NCBI GenBank assembly: GCA_902533445.1
Contig: CACALX010000011.1
Location: 1-32,908, forward strand
Length of the DNA stretch: 32,908 bases
Direction: 5' to 3'
Origin: an uncultured Pelagibacteraceae bacterium
Lineage (GTDB): Bacteria; Pseudomonadota; Alphaproteobacteria; Pelagibacterales; Pelagibacteraceae
Under the pieces are notes generated by a model, which was not told where the DNA came from, searched no databases, and was given only the letters and a program-made list of their open reading frames with translations. Position numbers and translations under genes: made by a program. Position 1 is the first letter of the stretch, and each line of letters starts with the position of its first letter. Below are positions 6,943 to 15,083 of this stretch, piece by piece.

Positions 6943-8833
6943 TAAGAATTTTATTTCTGATTAAATCTTCTTTAATTTCACTTAATATTGCCGGATCATC
7001 GATGGTAGGAGGAACTTTGTATTCCACATTATCTGCAATTTTTCTAATTGTCCCCCTTAAAATTTTTCCTGATCTTGTTTTAGGAAGTCTCTTAATAACT
7101 ATTGCAACTTTAAATGCAGCAACAGGACCAATTTTAGCTCTAACCATTTGAATGCATTCTTTTGAAATTGTTTCATTATCTTTATCTACTCCAGATTTGA
7201 GAACTACTAAGCCAATTGGTAATTGACCTTTTAATTTATCTGCAATCCCTAACACAGCACACTCAGCAACTGATTGATGCTCAGATAAAACTTCCTCTAT
7301 TGCTCCAGTAGATAATCTGTGACCTGCAACATTTATAATGTCATCTGTTCGAGACATAATCCAAATGTAACCATCATCATCAATGTGTCCTGCATCGTAA
7401 GTTTGATAGTAACCTTCATAATTGGACAAGTAATTTTCTTTATATCTTTTGTCCGCATTCCATAGGGTAGGGAATGTTCCAGGAGGTAAAGGGAGTTTCA
7501 CAACAATGTCACCCATTTCATTTGGTTTCGCTAAAGTTTGATCTGGTTTGATGATTTTTACATCATAACCAGGAACAGCTTTACAAGCTGAGCCGTATTT
7601 AGTTTCCATCATCTCAATTCCAGTACAATTTGAACTAATTGCCCAACTCGTTTCAGTTTGCCACCAATGATCAATCACTGGAACTTTAAGTAAATTTTCA
7701 GCCCATTTTATCGTATCAGGATCAGCTCTTTCCCCTGCTAAAAATAAACTTTCAAAACTACTTAGTTCATACTTTGAAAAAAACTTACCATCAGGGTCTT
7801 CTTTCTTAATTGCTCTAAATGCAGTGGGAGCAGTAAACAAAGATTTAACATTGTAGTCTGAAATTATTTTCCAAAAGGCTCCAGCATCTGGAGTTCCAAC
7901 TGGCTTACCTTCAAATAAAACTGTTGTGCAGCCTTTAAACAGAGGTGCGTAAACAATATATGAGTGTCCAACAATCCATCCAATATCACTAGCTGACCAC
8001 CAGATATCATTGGTATCAATATTATAAATATTTTTCATGGTCCACTTCAAAGCAACAATATGACCACCAACATCTCTTACTATTCCCTTTGGAGTTCCAG
8101 TTGTACCTGAGGTATATAAAATATATGCAAACTCATTGGAGTTCATTTCAACACAATCAGCTGGTTCTGCAATGGACACTGCTTCATCCCAGCTAATTTC
8201 AAGAGGAGCATTTAATTTTACCTCATGACCTGGTCTTTGAAATAAAATCATCTTCTTTATTTTATGATTTGCTATTTTGATCGCTTCATCAACTAAAGGT
8301 TTATACTCAACTGTTCTTCCAGGTTCAAAACCACATGAAGCAGTCACTAACAGTTTTGCTTTACTATCATCAATTCTGCTTGCAAGTTCAGTAGATGCAA
8401 ATCCACCAAAGACTACAGAGTGTATTGCACCAATTCTTGCACACCCAAGCATTGCAATCACAGCCTCTGGGATCATTGGCATGTAAATAATTACTCGGTC
8501 ACCTTTATTTACTCCCTGATTTTTTAACGCTCCAGCAAATTTTCCAACTTTGGATCTAAGTTCCTCGTAGGTAAATTTGCTTTTGTTACCTGTAATGGGG
8601 CTATCATAGATAAGAGCAATGTTTTTTCCTCTACCTTGATCAATATGAATGTCTAAAGCGTTGTAACACGTGTTGGTTACTCCATCTTCGAACCATTTAT
8701 AGAAGGGAGGATTAGATTTATTCAAAATTTTTGTCGGTTTTTTAAACCAAAAGATGTCCTCAGCTGCTTCTTGCCAAAATTTTTCAGGATTTTTTATTGA
8801 ATGATCATAAATTTTATTGAATTTATCAGACAT
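6935..8833 (-). CDS. prpE: Propionyl-CoA synthetase (acetyl-CoA synthetase family)
   Basis: This 632-aa adenylate-forming enzyme activates a short acyl acid with ATP and CoA. The P-loop-like motif reads YTSGTTGTPKGIVRDVGGH. The RDVGG ending is typical of PrpE, whereas acetyl-CoA synthetases read LHTTGGY. The C-terminal catalytic lysine, a known acetylation target in this family, is in PKTRSGKILRG (K590). HWWQTETSW and YYQTYDAGHIDDDGYIWIMSRTDDIINVAGHRLSTGAIEE are intact adenylate-binding blocks. An acetate- or 3-hydroxypropionate-activating paralogue is possible. The SMR gene overlaps its end. The upstream 213-bp region is shared divergently with proteorhodopsin. Confidence 0.87.
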   Translation of the reverse strand: MSDKFNKIYDHSIKNPEKFWQEAAEDIFWFKKPTKILNKSNPPFYKWFEDGVTNTCYNALDIHIDQGRGKNIALIYDSPITGNKSKFTYEELRSKVGKFAGALKNQGVNKGDRVIIYMPMIPEAVIAMLGCARIGAIHSVVFGGFASTELASRIDDSKAKLLVTASCGFEPGRTVEYKPLVDEAIKIANHKIKKMILFQRPGHEVKLNAPLEISWDEAVSIAEPADCVEMNSNEFAYILYTSGTTGTPKGIVRDVGGHIVALKWTMKNIYNIDTNDIWWSASDIGWIVGHSYIVYAPLFKGCTTVLFEGKPVGTPDAGAFWKIISDYNVKSLFTAPTAFRAIKKEDPDGKFFSKYELSSFESLFLAGERADPDTIKWAENLLKVPVIDHWWQTETSWAISSNCTGIEMMETKYGSACKAVPGYDVKIIKPDQTLAKPNEMGDIVVKLPLPPGTFPTLWNADKRYKENYLSNYEGYYQTYDAGHIDDDGYIWIMSRTDDIINVAGHRLSTGAIEEVLSEHQSVAECAVLGIADKLKGQLPIGLVVLKSGVDKDNETISKECIQMVRAKIGPVAAFKVAIVIKRLPKTRSGKILRGTIRKIADNVEYKVPPTIDDPAILSEIKEDLIRNKILNG

Positions 8834-8975
8834 ATTTATTTGATTCGATTTTAGTAATTTTTTTGGTTTTTAACTTATAAATTGTATTTAATTTTAAAAA
8901 TTCAGTAAAATCAATGCAAATTAATGACAATTAAGTCTTCATAAAACTAATTTAATTTGCTATTTAACCTCAACT

Positions 8976-9013
8976 TTGACTTAGGGTTACTTAAGTCTAG
9001 TTTATATAAACTA
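8976..9013 (+). promoter_or_regulatory. Proteorhodopsin promoter region with nested palindromes
   Basis: TTGACT (8976-8981) is a good -35 candidate. Possible -10 elements are TAGTTT (8998-9003) or TATAAA (9005-9010). A perfect 16-bp palindrome TAGTTTATATAAACTA occupies 8998-9013. The -35 box lies in a second inverted repeat, GACTTA-N8-TAAGTC (8978-8997). These could form an operator or a 5'-UTR hairpin. Motifs are read by eye and no start site is mapped. Confidence 0.5.
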
Positions 9014-9031
9014 AATAAATAAAAACTAACG

Positions 9032-9038
9032 AAGAGGG
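9032..9038 (+). promoter_or_regulatory. Strong Shine-Dalgarno of proteorhodopsin
   Basis: AAGAGGG, eight bases before the ATG at 9047, is much stronger than the A/T-rich leaders of most genes here. The same AAGAGGG string precedes dctP (24798-24804). Confidence 0.6.
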
Positions 9039-9046
9039 AGTTTTTT

Positions 9047-9820
9047 ATGAAAAAACTTAAATTGTTTGCTCTAGCAGCTATGACCTTAATAGGTTTTTCA
9101 GGTGTAGCTATTGCAGCAGAAGCAACGATGTTGATGCAAGATGACTTCGTAGGAATATCATTCTGGGTTATCTCTATGGGAATGTTAGCAGCTACTGCTT
9201 TCTTTTTCATGGAAGCAGGCAATGTAGCATCAGGCTGGAGAACGTCTGTTATTGTTGCTGGTCTAGTAACTGGTATTGCATTCATACACTACATGTACAT
9301 GAGAGAAGTATGGATTGCTACGGGAGACTCGCCAACTGTATACAGATACATTGACTGGTTAATCACTGTGCCTTTACAGATGGTAGAATTCTATTTAATT
9401 CTAGCAGCTATCGGTAAAGCAAATTCTGGAATGTTCTGGAGATTGTTAATTGGTTCATTAGTAATGCTTATCGGTGGTTACTTAGGTGAAGCAGGATATA
9501 TTAATGCTACACTAGGTTTCATTATCGGAATGGCAGGTTGGGTATACATTCTTTATGAAGTATTCTCAGGTGAAGCTGGTAAAGCTGCAGCGAAGAGTGG
9601 TAACAAGGCTCTTGTAACTGCATTTGGAGCAATGAGAATGATTGTTACAGTAGGTTGGGCAATTTACCCATTAGGTTATGTATTTGGTTACTTAACTGGT
9701 GGAGTAGACGCTGACTCACTTAACGTTGTTTATAACTTAGCTGACTTCATTAACAAAATTGCATTCGGTCTAGTAATCTGGGCTGCTGCAACTAGTTCTG
9801 CGGGAAAAAGAGCTAAGTAA
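9047..9820 (+). CDS. Proteorhodopsin, blue-tuned light-driven proton pump
   Basis: This 257-aa seven-helix retinal protein starts with a cleavable-looking signal (residues 1-24, ending IAAEA). Key residues are in register with the classical proteorhodopsin at an offset of +6: H81 (H75) in IHYMYMR, R100, the Schiff-base proton acceptor D103 (D97) in YIDWLITVP, E114 (E108, the proton donor) and retinal lysine K237 (K231) in FINKIAFG. The spectral-tuning position (105) is Q111, the blue-absorbing state. The protein should pump protons outward in the inner membrane. No retinal-synthesis gene (blh, crt) is in the window. The gene has its own promoter region, a strong ribosome binding site and a strong terminator, so it is probably monocistronic and highly expressed. 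Confidence 0.98.
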   Translation: MKKLKLFALAAMTLIGFSGVAIAAEATMLMQDDFVGISFWVISMGMLAATAFFFMEAGNVASGWRTSVIVAGLVTGIAFIHYMYMREVWIATGDSPTVYRYIDWLITVPLQMVEFYLILAAIGKANSGMFWRLLIGSLVMLIGGYLGEAGYINATLGFIIGMAGWVYILYEVFSGEAGKAAAKSGNKALVTAFGAMRMIVTVGWAIYPLGYVFGYLTGGVDADSLNVVYNLADFINKIAFGLVIWAAATSSAGKRAK

Positions 9821-9843
9821 TAATTTTACTTAAAATTTAAATT

Positions 9844-9880
9844 AAGGGCAGGTACAATTTTGTACTTGCCCTTTTTTTTT
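9844..9880 (+). terminator. Rho-independent terminator of proteorhodopsin
   Basis: The 13-bp stem AAGGGCAGGTACA / TGTACTTGCCCTT (one G-U pair) with loop ATTT is followed by a run of nine T residues (9872-9880). It lies 24 bp after the stop codon and is the clearest terminator in the window. Confidence 0.93.
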
Positions 9881-9924
9881 GCCTTAGGTAAAATTATGTA
9901 TAGTTATAATACATATTTATAATT

Positions 9925-10926
9925 ATGGATGTAAAATTAGAAAAATGGCACAAATGCCAAGTTGATATAGAAGTTCTTAAAGAGCTTTCAAAAAAATCTG
10001 ACATCAAAGGACTTCAACATGTTTTTGTTTTTTTTGGATTGTTATTAGCGACAGGAGCTTTAGCATATATAACCTGGGGTACATGGTGGTCCGCTTTTTG
10101 GTTTTTGGTTTATGGGAACATTTATGGATTTTCAAATCCATTGTGGCATGAGACAGGTCATAAAACTGCTTTTAAATCAAAATCTTTAAATGAATTTTTT
10201 TACTACATCTCTTCTTATCTTTCTAATTTTGAACCATTAAGATGGAGATACACACACTTTGTTCATCATGGAAATACATATTCAACAGAAAATCCGTTCG
10301 ATCATGAAATTGAATATGGAAATAATTTAAAAGATACACCAAAAAATTTATTAATGAATTTAATTCCTTTTATGGAACTAATTTATTTTAAAAAAAGTAT
10401 TGCATATGAAATTATTCAACATGCATTCGGTGTAAAAACAAAAGTAATGCAAGATTGCATTCCTGAAAATGCACAATCAAAAGTTATTTTTAATTCTAGA
10501 ATTTTTGTTGGAATTTGGATTGTAATTATATTGTGGTCTTTAATTGCATCATCTTGGTTACCAGTTTTATTTTTTTTATTACCAAAATTTTATGGAAGAA
10601 CTTTACACAAATTAGTTTCTTTTACTCAACATGCAGGTTTAGCAAGAAATATTAAAGATCATAGATACACAACAAGAGAAATGTATTTAAATCCTATCTT
10701 AAGTTTTTTATATTGGAAAATGGAATATCATGTAACTCATCACATGTTTCCAACAGTTCCATCTTATAATTTAGATAAACTTCATCATCATATTAAAGAT
10801 CAGTTACCAAGGACGAATGATGGTTTAATTGATGCTTATAAAGAAATTTTACCAGCTATAATGAAACAAACAGAAGACACTAGTTACTTTTTTAAGAAGG
10901 AAGTACCAGAACCTCAGAACGCATAA
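9925..10926 (+). CDS. Membrane di-iron fatty acid desaturase/hydroxylase-like protein
   Basis: This 333-aa integral membrane enzyme has the three histidine boxes of the desaturase/hydroxylase superfamily: HETGH (75-79), HFVHH (111-115) and HVTHH (269-273), plus an extra QHAGLARNIKDHR block (235-247) that probably supplies another ligand. Hydrophobic helices flank the boxes (about 32-70 and 193-220). Such enzymes use O2 and electrons from ferredoxin to desaturate or hydroxylate lipids, hydrocarbons or small molecules. MocD-type oxygenases look similar to my eye. The next two genes encode the matching ferredoxin and reductase. The substrate is unknown; carotenoid or retinoid chemistry next to proteorhodopsin is only a speculation. 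Confidence 0.85.
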   Translation: MDVKLEKWHKCQVDIEVLKELSKKSDIKGLQHVFVFFGLLLATGALAYITWGTWWSAFWFLVYGNIYGFSNPLWHETGHKTAFKSKSLNEFFYYISSYLSNFEPLRWRYTHFVHHGNTYSTENPFDHEIEYGNNLKDTPKNLLMNLIPFMELIYFKKSIAYEIIQHAFGVKTKVMQDCIPENAQSKVIFNSRIFVGIWIVIILWSLIASSWLPVLFFLLPKFYGRTLHKLVSFTQHAGLARNIKDHRYTTREMYLNPILSFLYWKMEYHVTHHMFPTVPSYNLDKLHHHIKDQLPRTNDGLIDAYKEILPAIMKQTEDTSYFFKKEVPEPQNA

Positions 10927-10986
10927 ATATTGCTAAGTGTGTTTTTACTTACTTGCTCATTTTAGATAAAAAACTATATATAAAGC

Positions 10987-11307
10987 ATGGCAAAAATATC
11001 TTATCACACACATGATAGCAAAACCCATACTTTTGATATTCAAAATGGATTAACAGTAATGGAAGGTGCGGTACAAAATGATATTCCAGGAATTGATGCA
11101 GATTGTGGAGGTGGAATGGCGTGTGCTACTTGTCATGTTTATGTTAAAGAAGATTGGTTAGATAAACTTCCAACTAAAGAAGACGGTGAAGAGGATATGT
11201 TAGATATGGCTTATGAACCAAAACAGAACAGCAGATTAAGTTGCCAATTAATAGTTTCAGATGAATTAGACGGATTAGAAGTTACTATTCCAGAAAAGCA
11301 AGCTTAG
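10987..11307 (+). CDS. [2Fe-2S] ferredoxin, adrenodoxin/putidaredoxin type
   Basis: This 106-aa protein has the C-x5-C-x2-C ... C cluster pattern at C40, C46, C49 and C86 ([15 protein letters not shown] and SRLSCQ). That spacing is typical of ferredoxins feeding oxygenases and P450s rather than of plant-type photosynthetic ones. It sits between a di-iron membrane enzyme and a ferredoxin reductase, whose ATG follows this stop codon directly. It is therefore probably the electron carrier of that pair. Confidence 0.93.
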   Translation: MAKISYHTHDSKTHTFDIQNGLTVMEGAVQNDIPGIDADCGGGMACATCHVYVKEDWLDKLPTKEDGEEDMLDMAYEPKQNSRLSCQLIVSDELDGLEVTIPEKQA

Positions 11308-12324
11308 ATGAATAAAACAGATGTGTTAATTATTGGAGCAGGACCAACAGGATTGTTCTGTGCTCATCAACTTGGAATTATAGGTCTTCAATGTGAAATC
11401 GTAGATAATTTAGATAAAGCAGGTGGACAGTGTATCGAACTTTATCCTGACAAACCTATTTATGATATTCCAGCTGTGCCAGAATGTACTGGTGAAGAAT
11501 TGACAAACAATCTCCTTCAACAAATAAAACCTTTTAATGTAAAATTTCATTTAAATGAGAGAGTTGAGGAACTTAAAAAAAATGAAAATCGTTGGCATGT
11601 CAAAACGAGTGGAAACCAAAAGTTTGATATAGCTGCAATAATTATTGCTGGAGGAGTTGGGTCTTTTGAACCTAGAAAATTTCCAGTTAAAGAATGTGAA
11701 AAATTTGAAGGATCCTCATTATTTTACTCAATAAAAGATAAAACAATTTTTAAAGACAAAACCATCTCAATATTTGGTGGAGGAGACTCAGCTCTAGATT
11801 GGGCAATTGAATTATCAAACACTTCAAAAGTAAATTTAATTCACAGACGTGATGGATTTAGTGGAGCAGAGTCTAGTGTTCAAAAAGTTAAAGAATTAAA
11901 CGATCAGGGAAAATTAAATTTATACACCAAATATCAAATGGACTTTGTTGGCGGAGAAAATAATATTAGTTCAGTAAAAATAAAACATGACGAAGGAGAA
12001 TCAAAAGAATTACAAACTGATTATGTTCTTGGTTTTTTTGGTTTGATTATGCAGCTAGGACCTATTTTAAATTGGGGATTAAATATCAACAAAAAAACAG
12101 TTGAAGTAAATACTGAAAACTTTGAGACTAATGTTGATGGTATATTTGCAATTGGTGATATTTGTTCTTATCCAGGTAAATTAAAATTAATACTTTCAGG
12201 TTTTCATGAGGGAGCTCTTGCTGCAAGAGGTTGTTTTAAATATGCAAGACCAGATGAAAAATTAAGATTTGAATTCACAACTACATCAAAAGCTGCTCAA
12301 GAGAGACTTGGTGTAAAAAAATGA
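11308..12324 (+). CDS. Ferredoxin-NADP+ reductase, thioredoxin-reductase-like type
   Basis: This 338-aa flavoprotein has the N-terminal FAD motif GAGPTG (10-15), a second nucleotide-binding motif FGGGDSALDWA (about 155-165) and C-terminal FAIGDICSYPGKLKLILSGFHEGALAA for FAD. The CxxC redox pair of true thioredoxin reductase is absent (the position reads DSALDWA). The C-terminal extension after the FAD block fits the TrxR-like ferredoxin reductases of Bacillus YumC type. In SAR11 literature a homologue beside proteorhodopsin has been labelled thioredoxin reductase; on the residues seen here, ferredoxin reductase is better. Start and stop abut the ferredoxin gene and overlap the GST gene (ATGA). 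Confidence 0.9.
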   Translation: MNKTDVLIIGAGPTGLFCAHQLGIIGLQCEIVDNLDKAGGQCIELYPDKPIYDIPAVPECTGEELTNNLLQQIKPFNVKFHLNERVEELKKNENRWHVKTSGNQKFDIAAIIIAGGVGSFEPRKFPVKECEKFEGSSLFYSIKDKTIFKDKTISIFGGGDSALDWAIELSNTSKVNLIHRRDGFSGAESSVQKVKELNDQGKLNLYTKYQMDFVGGENNISSVKIKHDEGESKELQTDYVLGFFGLIMQLGPILNWGLNINKKTVEVNTENFETNVDGIFAIGDICSYPGKLKLILSGFHEGALAARGCFKYARPDEKLRFEFTTTSKAAQERLGVKK

Positions 12325-12947
12325 TAGAATTATTTTCTGCTAATACTCCTAATGGTTGGAAAATTAGTATTATGTTAGAGGAAATTGGTTACGAATATAA
12401 AGTAACCTCTGTTGATTTGGGTAAAGATGAACAATTTAAACAAGAATTTTTAAATATTAGTCCATTTGGAAAAATTCCAGCAATTATAGATCATGAAAAT
12501 AATGAAAGTATTTTCGAGTCTGGTGCAATTTTAACTTACTTAGCTGATAAAAGTGGAAAGCTTTTTAATAAAAAAGACAGACTTGTGATTAATCAATGGT
12601 TGATGGCACAAGTTGGAACTGTTGGTCCAATGTTTGGACAACATCATGTATTTCATCATTTTAATCCTGGAAAAAGTGAATTTGGAGAAGAAAGATATTT
12701 AAGTATTGCAAAAAGAATTTATGGAGAATTGGATACCAGATTAAAAGAAACAAAATTTCTTGCAGGATCAGATTATACAATTGCAGATATAGCAACTTGG
12801 CCATGGTTAGCAAGGCATGAGTGGCATGATGTTGGTTTAAAAAATTATCAAAACTTGTCTAGATGGTACCAGCAAATTTCTGAACGTGAGGCAGTTATAA
12901 AAGGATATGCCTTTATGGATAAAGAGGCAAAAATACCAAAACTTTGA
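12321..12947 (+). CDS. Glutathione S-transferase family, YfcG-like disulfide reductase
   Basis: This 208-aa protein has a thioredoxin-fold N-terminal domain starting MIELFSANTPNGWKI, where T9 and N11 occupy the glutathione-activating positions of YfcG/Nu-class GSTs. ISPFGKIPAI (the cis-proline) and ESGAILTYLADKSG (glutathione binding) follow. The helical C-terminal domain contains QWLMAQVGTVGPMFGQHHVF and the N-capping motif YTIADIATWPW. YfcG-type enzymes reduce disulfides with glutathione. It overlaps the ferredoxin reductase by ATGA, so it is translated with the redox cluster and may protect or assist it. Confidence 0.88.
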   Translation: MIELFSANTPNGWKISIMLEEIGYEYKVTSVDLGKDEQFKQEFLNISPFGKIPAIIDHENNESIFESGAILTYLADKSGKLFNKKDRLVINQWLMAQVGTVGPMFGQHHVFHHFNPGKSEFGEERYLSIAKRIYGELDTRLKETKFLAGSDYTIADIATWPWLARHEWHDVGLKNYQNLSRWYQQISEREAVIKGYAFMDKEAKIPKL

Positions 12948-12952
12948 AAACT

Positions 12953-13048
12953 TTATAAAAACAATTTGTAGAGTGTGCTTAGTATGCCGTAACCTGAGAA
13001 TTCAATAGCTACAATAATAATTATTATCAATATTAATTTTTTATTCAT
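12953..13048 (-). CDS. Possible 31-aa single-pass membrane peptide
   Basis: This ATG-initiated frame reads MNKKLILIIIIIVAIEF followed by SGYGILSTLYKLFL, then TAA. It has the positively charged start, uninterrupted hydrophobic helix and short tail of bacterial small membrane proteins. There is no good ribosome binding site. It lies in the otherwise empty 218-bp gap between the GST gene and dksA, downstream of dksA on the same strand. A chance reading of A/T-rich sequence is a real alternative. Confidence 0.3.
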   Translation of the reverse strand: MNKKLILIIIIIVAIEFSGYGILSTLYKLFL

Positions 13049-13106
13049 TTTAAAAATAAGTACAATAGTAGGATAACCCAGAAAAAAGGGTAATAAAAAT
13101 AAATAT

Positions 13107-13126
13107 ATTTCTTTGCGAAAAGAAAA
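13107..13126 (-). terminator. Weak A/T-rich hairpin after dksA
   Basis: On the minus strand TTTCTTT-TCGC-AAAGAAA forms a 7-bp stem (13108-13125) followed by the U-rich stretch TATATTTATTTTTATT. It lies about 40 bp after the dksA stop and could end that transcript. The stem is weak and was judged by eye. Confidence 0.35.
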
Positions 13127-13165
13127 GATATTGAATTTTGTTTAGAAGTTTTTTTTTTAATTTTT

Positions 13166-13681
13166 TTAGTCATCCGCATGAACTTTTTCGTCTTTTTCAT
13201 GTTTTTCCTGTGCAGCGATAGTGTATTTAGCAACTGGTCTTGCCATTAATCTTTTTAAACCAATTGGTTCGGCTGTATCTAAACAATACCCATAAGTATC
13301 ATCCATAATTCTTCTTAAAGCTTTATCAATTTCAGAAATTAATTTTATTTGTCTGTTAATTGCTTTCATTTCTACATTTTTATCGATGTATGAACTTGCC
13401 TGATCTACTAGATCTGCTGAAATGTTATTGTCATCCATGCTTCCATTGTATAGCGCTTCGTTATTTGCTTTAATTAATTCTTTCTTCCACTCATTTAATT
13501 TGATTCTGAAATATACTTTGTGCTTTTCACACATGTATTTTTCAGTTTCTTTTGGAACATAAGTTTTTGAAATTTTAATTGGTACTTTTTTAGCAGGAGA
13601 AGCCTTAGTTTTCTTTGGCTTAGTTGCAACTTTAGCTTTTGGTTTTGAAACTTTTTTCTTTGCTTTAGCAGTCTTTGGCAT
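13166..13681 (-). CDS. dksA: DksA-family RNA polymerase-binding regulator
   Basis: This 171-aa protein has the DksA coiled coil (about residues 60-125, containing NNISADLVDQASSYIDK and an RRIMDDTYGYC junction) and the C-terminal zinc-finger region YGYCLDTAEPIGLKRLMARPVAKYTIAAQEKHE. Only one cysteine of the classical four remains in the finger, as is common in alphaproteobacterial DksA. DksA works with ppGpp on rRNA and amino-acid promoters. Residues 1-40 form a Lys/Ala/Pro-rich tail (KAKKKVSKPKAKVATKPKK) like histone H1 tails, which is longer than the usual N-terminus and may bind nucleic acid. The gene stands alone on this strand. Confidence 0.88.
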   Translation of the reverse strand: MPKTAKAKKKVSKPKAKVATKPKKTKASPAKKVPIKISKTYVPKETEKYMCEKHKVYFRIKLNEWKKELIKANNEALYNGSMDDNNISADLVDQASSYIDKNVEMKAINRQIKLISEIDKALRRIMDDTYGYCLDTAEPIGLKRLMARPVAKYTIAAQEKHEKDEKVHADD

Positions 13682-13760
13682 AGGGTAATTTTGAATGGTC
13701 GGAGTATATTCAGCAAAATAGGGGTGTCAAGCAAGCTGAATTGTTATAAATATTTACTTA

Positions 13761-15080
13761 ATGACCATTAATAACAAAAATATAGATAATCTTTTTTTTA
13801 TTTTTGTTACATCTCATCTAATTTTTTGGATTTTGATTCCAACTCTCACAAATCACAATTTACCTTTAGATACAATTGAGGCTTTAGCTTGGGGAAGTAA
13901 TTTAGACTGGGGTTTTAATAAGCACCCTCCTATGAGTGCTTTTTTTCCTGAGGTTTTTTTTCTAATTTTTGGTTCACAGGACTGGGCTTATTACTTGCTA
14001 AGCCAAATTTTTGTAATTATTTCATTTTATTATATGTTTAAACTTTCTAACGAAATACTTAAAAACAAATTTTTTGGTTTAATTTCAGTTTTATTAATTG
14101 AAACTATTTATTTTTATAATTTTACCACACCTGAGTTTAACGTAAATGTATGCCAATTACCTTTTTGGTCTTTAACAGCTTATTATTCTTGGAAAATTTA
14201 TAGTATTAAAAATATTCAATTTTGGGATTGTTTTTTAATAGGTTTGTTTGGTGCGTTAGGATTTTTATCAAAATATTTATTCATTTACTTATTAGTATCT
14301 ATCGCGCTTTTATTTATTTATTTAATTCTTAAAAAAGAAAGAAAGTTTGATTTCAAATATTTAATAACAATAGAAGTATTTATAGTTACTTTAGTTCCCC
14401 ACTTAATTTGGCTAAATAATAATGAATTCATCACAATTACTTATGGACTTACAAGAACTGGTTTAGAGCAATCAAGTTTCATTGATCACATCAAATTTCC
14501 ATTAATATTTTTAGGCAAACAAATTGGTTTATTAATTCCATTTATAATTTTGACTTTGTTATTAGTTAAAAAGATGAAATTTAAAATAAATTTAAAAGAT
14601 AAAAATTTATTATTTTTGTTAGCAATTAATATTTTACCGATTGCTCTGATGTTTTTAACATCTTTTATAACAGGATCAAAAATTCGAACAATGTGGATGA
14701 CACCGTTTTATTTGTTCTTTGGAACATTAATTGTTTACTTATTTCAATCTCAAATAAATTTAAAAAAATTAAAACCTTTTATGGTTGGGTTTTTGTTCTT
14801 TTTCTTTTTATCACCTGTTCTGTACGCTTATGTTGCGGTGTCAAAAGATGACAAAAGAACAGATTATCCAGGAAAAGAAATTGCTATGAAAACTCAATAT
14901 GCTTGGGACCAACAATTTAGCTCTAAGATAAATGTTGTTCTTGGAGATGAGTGGAATGCAGGCAATTTATCTTATCATTTAAAATCTAGACCAGTTTGGG
15001 AAGGTGTAGTTGAAAGAGAGAAACTTGATCAATTGAAAGATTATATCTGTCTTGATAGTATCTGCGTTGGATCAAGATAA
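13761..15080 (+). CDS. GT39/ArnT-like membrane glycosyltransferase
   Basis: This 439-aa polytopic membrane protein has about ten hydrophobic helices and resembles the PMT/ArnT (GT-C) superfamily. The first periplasmic loop reads LPLDTIEALAWGSNLDWGFNKHPPMSAF, with the acidic residue and HPP motif expected of lipid-phosphate-sugar-dependent transferases. A soluble C-terminal part (about 350-439) contains YAWDQQFSSKINVVLGDEWNAGNLSYHL. It should move a sugar from a polyprenyl-phosphate donor to lipid A, glycan or protein. The next gene, four bases downstream, is a GT2 enzyme of the kind that makes such donors. The acceptor is unknown. Confidence 0.82.
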   Translation: MTINNKNIDNLFFIFVTSHLIFWILIPTLTNHNLPLDTIEALAWGSNLDWGFNKHPPMSAFFPEVFFLIFGSQDWAYYLLSQIFVIISFYYMFKLSNEILKNKFFGLISVLLIETIYFYNFTTPEFNVNVCQLPFWSLTAYYSWKIYSIKNIQFWDCFLIGLFGALGFLSKYLFIYLLVSIALLFIYLILKKERKFDFKYLITIEVFIVTLVPHLIWLNNNEFITITYGLTRTGLEQSSFIDHIKFPLIFLGKQIGLLIPFIILTLLLVKKMKFKINLKDKNLLFLLAINILPIALMFLTSFITGSKIRTMWMTPFYLFFGTLIVYLFQSQINLKKLKPFMVGFLFFFFLSPVLYAYVAVSKDDKRTDYPGKEIAMKTQYAWDQQFSSKINVVLGDEWNAGNLSYHLKSRPVWEGVVEREKLDQLKDYICLDSICVGSR

Positions 15081-15083
15081 TCT

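Noticed and set aside
8947-9285. 112-aa leftward frame across the proteorhodopsin start
   Set aside because: It is antisense to the proteorhodopsin signal and first helices; the composition is a mirror of that gene.
11308-12324. Thioredoxin reductase
   Set aside because: The FAD and NADPH motifs fit, but the CxxC redox pair is absent, so ferredoxin reductase is preferred.
13495-13734. 79-aa leftward frame overlapping dksA
   Set aside because: It is an out-of-frame reading of the basic dksA tail with Lys/Leu repeats and no motif.
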